Shown here piece after piece: positions 1 to 5,863 of a DNA stretch of 5,863 bases (positions within the stretch are counted from its first letter, which is position 1; each line of letters opens with the position of its first letter). The stretch spans positions 1-5,863 of the forward strand of contig CAJUMI010000112.1 of assembly GCA_910587545.1 (NCBI GenBank), read 5' to 3'. The position numbers were made by a program, and so were the translations under genes. The notes below the pieces were generated by a model. It had not been told where the DNA came from. It saw only the letters and a list, made by a program, of their open reading frames with translations, and did no database searches. This stretch comes from an uncultured Muribaculaceae bacterium. GTDB taxonomy: Bacteria; Bacteroidota; Bacteroidia; Bacteroidales; Muribaculaceae.

Positions 1-1260
1 GACGCAGAAGGCATCAATATACTCGGCACCCCGGCCACCTCGATCGACAACGCCGAAGACCGCCACAAATTCTCGGCGATGCTTGACAAACTCAACATTG
101 ACCAGCCCCGCTGGCGCGAACTGACGAACATGGACGACATCAAGGAGTTTATCAACGAGGTAGGGTTCCCCGTACTCGTCAGACCGAGCTACGTATTGTC
201 AGGCGCGGCGATGAATGTCTGCTCCAACGACGATGAGCTCGTCAGGTTCCTTCGCCTCGCCGCCAATGTCTCGAAGCAGCACCCGGTCGTGGTGACAGAG
301 TTCATACAGAACGCCAAAGAGATAGAGATGGACGCCGTGGCTCAGAACGGCGAGATCAAAGCCTATGCCATATCGGAGCATATAGAGTATGCCGGTGTAC
401 ACTCGGGCGACGCTACCATACAGTTTCCGCCTCAGAAACTTTATGTCGAGACCATGCGGCGCATAAAGAAGGTGTCGTCACAGATCGCAAAAGCGCTCAA
501 CATCTCCGGCCCGTTCAACATACAATATCTCGCCAAGAACAACGACATAAAAGTCATCGAGTGCAACCTGCGTGCTTCGCGCAGCTTTCCCTTTGTCTCA
601 AAGGTCCTTAAAATCAACTTCATCGACCTTGCGACAAAGATCATGCTCGGTCTGCCTGTGGAAAAGCCCCACAAGAACGCTTTCGATCTCGACTACGTCG
701 GCATCAAGGCCTCGCAGTTCTCGTTCTCCAGACTTCAGGGGGCCGACCCCGTGCTCGGAGTCGACATGTCGTCGACCGGCGAGGTAGGATGTATCGGCAC
801 AGACACATCCGAGACCATCCTGAAATCGATGCTTGCCGTCGGGCTCCGCATACCCCGCAAATCAATCCTTCTCAGCACCGGATCAGCCAAGCAAAAGGCG
901 GATATGCTCGACGCAGCCCACATGCTCCACAACAACGGCTACAAGATCTATGCCACCGGAGGCACCCATCAGTTCCTCAACGACAACGGCATACCGGCGG
1001 TGCGCGTCTATTGGCCCTCACAGCCCGACATGCAGCCTCAGGCTCTCGACATGCTCCATAACAAAGAGATCGATCTGGTGGTGAACATTCCCAAGAACCT
1101 CAGCTCAACCGAACTGAGCAACGGCTACAAGATACGCCGCGCGGCAATCGACCTCAACGTACCCCTGCTGACCAACGCGCGCCTCGCCTCGGCGTTTATA
1201 CTGGCTTTCACGACCATCCCTCTCGACAAGATCGAGATAAAGAGCTGGAATGAATACTAA
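1..1260 (+). CDS. carB: Carbamoyl-phosphate synthase large subunit, C-terminal 419 residues (5' end outside window)
   Basis: This is the 3' part of CarB, which makes carbamoyl phosphate from bicarbonate, ATP and glutamine-derived ammonia for pyrimidine and arginine synthesis in the cytoplasm. The frame is open from base 1, so the ATG at 79 is internal. By alignment with E. coli CarB (1073 residues) from memory, about 650 N-terminal residues are missing, including the first ATP-grasp half. Visible residues 1-230 or so are the second ATP-grasp domain, with RPSYVLSGAAM, EHIEYAGVHSGD and the metal ligands Q175, E187 and N189 (E. coli Q829, E841, N843). Residues about 280-400 are the MGS-like allosteric domain, with T319 and T322 of the phosphate-binding loop. 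ECNLRASRSFPFVSK (187-201) and the WPSQ motif resemble eukaryotic CPS1/CAD more than E. coli CarB. carA probably lies upstream, outside the window. The reading frame is intact to the TAA at 1258-1260. Confidence 0.97.
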   Translation, partial: DAEGINILGTPATSIDNAEDRHKFSAMLDKLNIDQPRWRELTNMDDIKEFINEVGFPVLVRPSYVLSGAAMNVCSNDDELVRFLRLAANVSKQHPVVVTEFIQNAKEIEMDAVAQNGEIKAYAISEHIEYAGVHSGDATIQFPPQKLYVETMRRIKKVSSQIAKALNISGPFNIQYLAKNNDIKVIECNLRASRSFPFVSKVLKINFIDLATKIMLGLPVEKPHKNAFDLDYVGIKASQFSFSRLQGADPVLGVDMSSTGEVGCIGTDTSETILKSMLAVGLRIPRKSILLSTGSAKQKADMLDAAHMLHNNGYKIYATGGTHQFLNDNGIPAVRVYWPSQPDMQPQALDMLHNKEIDLVVNIPKNLSSTELSNGYKIRRAAIDLNVPLLTNARLASAFILAFTTIPLDKIEIKSWNEY

Positions 1261-1292
1261 CCAAATTATTATCACCCATTAAACAATCTATT
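1261..1292 (+). other. Short carB-M16 intergenic leader, no Shine-Dalgarno
   Basis: These 32 bases are A/T-rich and contain neither a hairpin terminator nor a purine-rich ribosome-binding site before the ATG at 1293. The A/T-rich run just before the start is typical of Bacteroidota translation initiation. There is not enough room for a complete promoter, so the downstream gene is probably read from the carB transcript or from a promoter inside carB. Confidence 0.6.
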
Positions 1293-4205
1293 ATGAAACA
1301 ACTACTGCGTCTGTCAGTCTTCGTAATTGCCATGATAGCATCGCTGCATGTCTATGCCGGCAAGTATGAATTCATGACCGTGCCCGGGGACCCTCTGGGC
1401 ACAAAAATGTACACGCTGCCAAACGGTTTGAAAATCTTCATGAGCGTCAACAAGGACGAACCCCGCATCCAGACCTACATAGCCGTGCGTGTCGGCGGCA
1501 AGAACGACCCGGCCGAGACCACCGGCCTCGCCCACTATTTCGAGCACCTGATGTTCAAGGGCACCGAACAGTTCGGCACCTCCGACTATGCCGCAGAGAA
1601 GCCTCTGCTCGACGAGATCGAACGTCTCTTTGAAATCTATCGCAAAACAACCGACGAAGGAGCCCGCGCCGACATTTACCACGCCATCGACTCTATCAGC
1701 TACGCAGCCTCGCTTATCGCCATTCCCAACGAATACGACAAACTGATGAGTGCGATCGGCGCCAACGGCACAAACGCCTACACAAGCAACGACGTCACCT
1801 GCTACGTAGAAAACATTCCGTCAAACGAAATCGAAAACTGGGCACGCATCCAGGCCGACCGCTTCGAGCACCCTGTGATCCGCGGGTTCCACACCGAACT
1901 CGAGACAATCTACGAGGAAAAGAACATGTCGCTCACATCCGACGGACGCAAGATGGCCGAGGCCATGCTGTCGGCTCTCTTCCCCACCCACCCCTACGGC
2001 ACACAGACCGTGCTCGGCACACAGGAAAACCTCAAGAACCCCTCAATCACAAACGTCAAGAACTACCACAAGACCTGGTACGTGCCCAACAACATGGCTA
2101 TCTGTCTATCGGGCGACTTCGATCCCGACAACATGGTAGACATCATCGCCAAATATTTCGGACACCTCAAGCCCAACCCTAACCTGCCCAAACTTGATTT
2201 CCCGGCTGAAATGACAATCACCGAACCGATCAAGCGCGAAGTGTGGGGCAACGAGGCCGAACGCCTTTATCTGGCCTGGCGCATACCCGAAGCCAAAAAC
2301 GAAGACGCAGACGTGATCTCGGTGATCTCGGAAGTGCTCAACAACAACAAGTGCGGTCTTATCGACATCAACATCAATCTCGCCCAGAAAATGCTCGGCG
2401 CCGGCACCGGCACCTACGGACTGTCGGATCAGGGAGCGTTCCTGCTCATCGGCATGCCTAAAGGAGGCCAAACACTCGACGACGTGCGCGAACTTCTCCT
2501 CGCCGAAATGAAAAAGCTCCGCGAAGGCGATTTCGACGACGACCTTGTGCCTGCAATCATCAACAACGCCAAACTGCAGCTCCAGCGCTCGTTCGAAAGC
2601 AATGATTCACGTGCAGACTACTATGTCGATGCCTTCGTCAACGGTCAGCCCTGGGCCGACGTAGTCAAGTCATTCGACAATTTCGACAAGATCACCAAGG
2701 CCGACGTTGTGGCCGTAGCCAACAAATATTTCGGTGACAACAACTACGCCGCCATCTACAAGCTCCAGGGCCCAGATCCCAACGAACTCAAGATCTCAAA
2801 GCCGGCGATCACCCCGATAGCCATGAACCGTGACATGTCGAGCGACTTCCTCAAAGAGATACAACACAGCAAGGTGACTCCGATCGAGCCTGTGTTTGTC
2901 GACTATGACAAGGATCTAACAAAGCTCAAGGCCAAGAACGGTGTCCCCGTATATTACACCCGTAACACGACCAACGATGTCTTCCAGCTCACTTATATAT
3001 ATAATGTAGGCGATAACAACGACCCGCGTCTCGACTACGCATCAGAGCTGCTCGAACTTTTCGGCACCAAGGACATGACGCCGCAGCAGATCCAGAACGA
3101 ATTCTACAAGATGGCATGCTCGTTCCGTCTGTCGATCGGAGCCGAACGCTCGTACATTGTGCTGAGCGGCCTCAATGAGAACATGCCCAAGGCGATGGCC
3201 CTCTTCGAGAAGATTGTCAAGGAGGCTGTGGCCGATACCGCCGCCTACTCGGCATACATCGACCGCGTCGAGCAGTCGCGAGCCAACAGCAAGAGCAACC
3301 AGCGCCAGAACTTCAGCGCTCTGTCGACATATATGATCTACGGCAAGGATAATCCGCAGACACGCACCCTCAGCGTCGAGCAGCTCCGCGCTTCCGATCC
3401 CGAGGTGTTCCTCGCCGCCATCCGCGAGCTCATGAACTACGAGCACGAGATCATCTACTACGGCGCAAGCTCTGAAAAACAGCTGATTGCCGACATCAAC
3501 AAAAACCACTACATCGCCAAGAAACTGAAACCCGCGCCCGAGCAGAACGTCTTCACAATGCAGCAGCCCGAAGAGACTATCATATTCGTAGCGCCCTATG
3601 ACGCAAAACAGCTCTATATGTCGCTCTACTCCAACCGCGGTGAGAAATTCAATCCTGCGATCGAACCTCTGCGTAACGTCTATAACGACTACTTCGGCGG
3701 TTCGATGAACGCCATCGTCTTCCAGGAAATGCGAGAAAGCCGTTCGCTCGCCTACTCGGCATGGGCCAACATGATCGCCCCCGGATATCTCCGCAAACCA
3801 TACACATACCGCGCACAGATCGCCACACAGAACGACAAGATGTCGGACGCGATCAACGCATTCGACGAAATCATCAACGACATGCCCGAAAGCCCGGCCG
3901 CATTCGATCTCGCCAAGAAAGGCATCGAGTCGCGCATCCGCACCGAACGCATCATCAAGGACAATATCGCGTGGAGCTACATCAATGCCCGCGACCTCGG
4001 ACTTGACAAAGACAGCCGAATTGCCGTTTTCGAAGCACTGTCATCGATCACGCTTGACGACGTCGTGAACTTCCAGAAAGAGAATGTCAAAGGACGCACC
4101 TACTACTACTGCGTGCTCGGCGACATCAAGGATATCGATCTCGACTCTTTGTCGAAACTCGGTAAAGTGGTCATGCTGACCACAGAAGACATCTTCGGAT
4201 ACTAA
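1293..4205 (+). CDS. Secreted M16 family (insulinase/pitrilysin-like) zinc metallopeptidase
   Basis: This is a complete 970-residue single-chain M16 peptidase, predicted to cleave peptides in the periplasm or at the cell surface; its substrate is unknown. Residues 1-22 form a Sec signal peptide (basic start, hydrophobic core, VYA before G23) with no lipobox Cys. The inverted zinc motif HYFEH gives ligands H81 and H85 and the catalytic base E84. The third ligand is most likely E209 in ELETIYEEKN, with the accessory E202 seven residues before it, as in pitrilysin and insulin-degrading enzyme. H85 and E209 are 124 residues apart against 77 in those enzymes, because of a helix-rich insertion around residues 97-145. 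GANGTNAYT (156-164) is the substrate-strand motif. The second half has lost the zinc site (Y582, E585, L586) but keeps R814 and Y821 (MRESRSLAY), the usual substrate-binding pair. The start is fixed by the signal peptide. The family is certain; the specific role is not. Confidence 0.95.
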   Translation: MKQLLRLSVFVIAMIASLHVYAGKYEFMTVPGDPLGTKMYTLPNGLKIFMSVNKDEPRIQTYIAVRVGGKNDPAETTGLAHYFEHLMFKGTEQFGTSDYAAEKPLLDEIERLFEIYRKTTDEGARADIYHAIDSISYAASLIAIPNEYDKLMSAIGANGTNAYTSNDVTCYVENIPSNEIENWARIQADRFEHPVIRGFHTELETIYEEKNMSLTSDGRKMAEAMLSALFPTHPYGTQTVLGTQENLKNPSITNVKNYHKTWYVPNNMAICLSGDFDPDNMVDIIAKYFGHLKPNPNLPKLDFPAEMTITEPIKREVWGNEAERLYLAWRIPEAKNEDADVISVISEVLNNNKCGLIDININLAQKMLGAGTGTYGLSDQGAFLLIGMPKGGQTLDDVRELLLAEMKKLREGDFDDDLVPAIINNAKLQLQRSFESNDSRADYYVDAFVNGQPWADVVKSFDNFDKITKADVVAVANKYFGDNNYAAIYKLQGPDPNELKISKPAITPIAMNRDMSSDFLKEIQHSKVTPIEPVFVDYDKDLTKLKAKNGVPVYYTRNTTNDVFQLTYIYNVGDNNDPRLDYASELLELFGTKDMTPQQIQNEFYKMACSFRLSIGAERSYIVLSGLNENMPKAMALFEKIVKEAVADTAAYSAYIDRVEQSRANSKSNQRQNFSALSTYMIYGKDNPQTRTLSVEQLRASDPEVFLAAIRELMNYEHEIIYYGASSEKQLIADINKNHYIAKKLKPAPEQNVFTMQQPEETIIFVAPYDAKQLYMSLYSNRGEKFNPAIEPLRNVYNDYFGGSMNAIVFQEMRESRSLAYSAWANMIAPGYLRKPYTYRAQIATQNDKMSDAINAFDEIINDMPESPAAFDLAKKGIESRIRTERIIKDNIAWSYINARDLGLDKDSRIAVFEALSSITLDDVVNFQKENVKGRTYYYCVLGDIKDIDLDSLSKLGKVVMLTTEDIFGY

Positions 4206-4222
4206 GACAAACATGAGTACTC

Positions 4223-4256
4223 AAGCGCTGCCACCGATCGGTGGCAGCGCTTTTTT
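4223..4256 (+). terminator. Strong rho-independent terminator after the M16 gene
   Basis: A perfect 13-bp stem (arms AAGCGCTGCCACC at 4223-4235 and GGTGGCAGCGCTT at 4240-4252) closes a GATC tetraloop and runs into six T residues at 4251-4256. It starts 17 bases after the M16 stop codon. The T tract lies only on the + side, so it acts in the + direction, ends the upstream unit and insulates dnaK. Confidence 0.93.
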
Positions 4257-4257
4257 A

Positions 4258-4287
4258 TGACATTTTGTCAGCGCCGGCATGACAAAA
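4258..4287. promoter_or_regulatory. Inverted-repeat candidate operator/activator site upstream of dnaK
   Basis: Two overlapping inverted repeats lie just after the terminator. TGACA-TTT-TGTCA (4258-4270) is a compact 5-bp palindrome. TTTTGTCA (4263-4270) also pairs with TGACAAAA (4280-4287) as a perfect 8-bp inverted repeat with a 9-base spacer. The compact site is centred about 88 bases upstream of the start point expected from the -24/-12 element, a normal distance for a sigma-54 activator site. It does not match CIRCE (TTAGCACTC-N9-GAGTGCTAA). The symmetry is seen directly; the regulatory role is inferred and the binding protein is unknown. Confidence 0.45.
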
Positions 4288-4320
4288 AAGCAACCGGAAG
4301 CCACATTACCGGCGACAAAA
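4274..4320 (+). repeat. Imperfect direct repeat CCGGC(AT)GACAAAA in the dnaK control region
   Basis: CCGGCATGACAAAA (4274-4287) recurs as CCGGCGACAAAA (4309-4320), identical apart from two missing bases. The GACAAAA cores start 33 bases apart, close to three helical turns. A further inverted copy, TTTTGTC, lies at 4263-4269. The last core ends four bases before the TTGGCAC element. These may be binding sites for one regulator, or chance in a short A-rich region. Confidence 0.4.
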
Positions 4321-4324
4321 CTTT

Positions 4325-4340
4325 TTGGCACAGGATTTGT
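4325..4340 (+). promoter_or_regulatory. Putative sigma-54 (-24/-12) promoter of dnaK
   Basis: TTGGCAC (4325-4331), five bases (AGGAT), then TTGT (4337-4340) matches the RpoN consensus TTGGCAC-N5-TTGC at every fixed position except the last C, which is T here. The 12-base distance between the GG and the G of TTGT is exactly that required by sigma-54. Taking 4340 as -12 puts transcription start near 4352, giving a leader of about 52 bases. The C-to-T change in the -12 element is the main weakness. A vegetative Bacteroidota -7 element is only poorly matched nearby. Confidence 0.5.
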
Positions 4341-4351
4341 TCTACTATTGA

Positions 4352-4403
4352 TGTAAATTATCAGATACAATTAAATACATAACATATAAAAAACATTACA
4401 ATC
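4352..4403 (+). other. Predicted dnaK 5' untranslated leader, A/T-rich, no Shine-Dalgarno
   Basis: The stretch between the predicted start point and the dnaK ATG is strongly A/T-rich and has no purine-rich ribosome-binding site. This suits the largely Shine-Dalgarno-independent initiation of Bacteroidota. I see no convincing thermosensor hairpin: the only symmetry is a tiny TATC-A-GATA at 4359-4367. The 5' boundary depends on the promoter call. Confidence 0.4.

Positions 4404-5863
<1,460 letters not shown>

Noticed and set aside
79..81. ATG at 79 as the start of a separate short gene.
   Set aside because: The frame is open to base 1, and the preceding codons (GTPATSIDNAEDRHKF) align with CarB, so the ATG is an internal methionine.
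2313..2330. Perfect tandem repeat of GTGATCTCG, two copies, in the M16 gene.
   Set aside because: It encodes VIS-VIS within a conserved helix and stays in frame; two 9-base copies are easily explained by chance and codon preference.
3042..3509. Minus-strand open frame of 155 codons, and other frames of 120 or so codons, opposite the M16 gene.
   Set aside because: They overlap strongly conserved M16 coding sequence, have compositions expected of complementary codons and no recognisable domains or separate initiation signals.
4343..4350. TACTATTG as a vegetative Bacteroidota -7 element (TAnnTTTG) for dnaK.
   Set aside because: It has one mismatch, and the only TTTG upstream (4324-4327) is 15 bases away rather than about 19-21. 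The -24/-12 match in the same place is better, though this remains the main alternative.
4206..4403. CIRCE (HrcA operator) upstream of dnaK.
   Set aside because: No TTAGCACTC or GAGTGCTAA, even degenerate with a 9-base spacer, is present; the inverted repeats seen have a different sequence.

Overview
The window looks like ordinary chromosome of a Bacteroidota bacterium, most likely order Bacteroidales. The evidence is that the two visible starts lack Shine-Dalgarno sequences and have A/T-rich leaders, DnaK carries the Gram-negative insert, and the exported protease has an N-terminal signal peptide. The coding regions are moderately GC-rich with many C-ending codons, which would fit Muribaculaceae or a relative, but the family assignment is a guess.

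There are three protein genes, all on the + strand. Positions 1-1260 hold the 3' end of carB, the large subunit of carbamoyl-phosphate synthase: most of the second ATP-grasp domain plus the C-terminal allosteric domain. After a 32-base gap, 1293-4205 is a complete 970-residue secreted zinc metallopeptidase of family M16 (insulinase/pitrilysin type). A strong intrinsic terminator (4223-4256) closes this unit. A 198-base intergenic region then leads to dnaK (4404 onward), which runs off the right edge in the substrate-binding domain.

carB and the M16 gene have no terminator and no room for a full promoter between them, so co-transcription is likely, although no metabolic link is evident. dnaK is a separate unit without grpE or dnaJ upstream. 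Its control region has no CIRCE element. It has a -24/-12 (sigma-54-like) element with exact spacing, preceded by TGACA/TGTCA inverted repeats and an imperfect direct repeat centred on GACAAAA.

No mobile element, CRISPR array, RNA gene or novel multi-gene system is visible. The points most worth following are the putative sigma-54/activator architecture of the dnaK promoter, the eukaryote-like (CPS1/CAD-like) character of this CarB including a changed allosteric pocket, and the roughly 47-residue insertion between the zinc ligands of the M16 peptidase.
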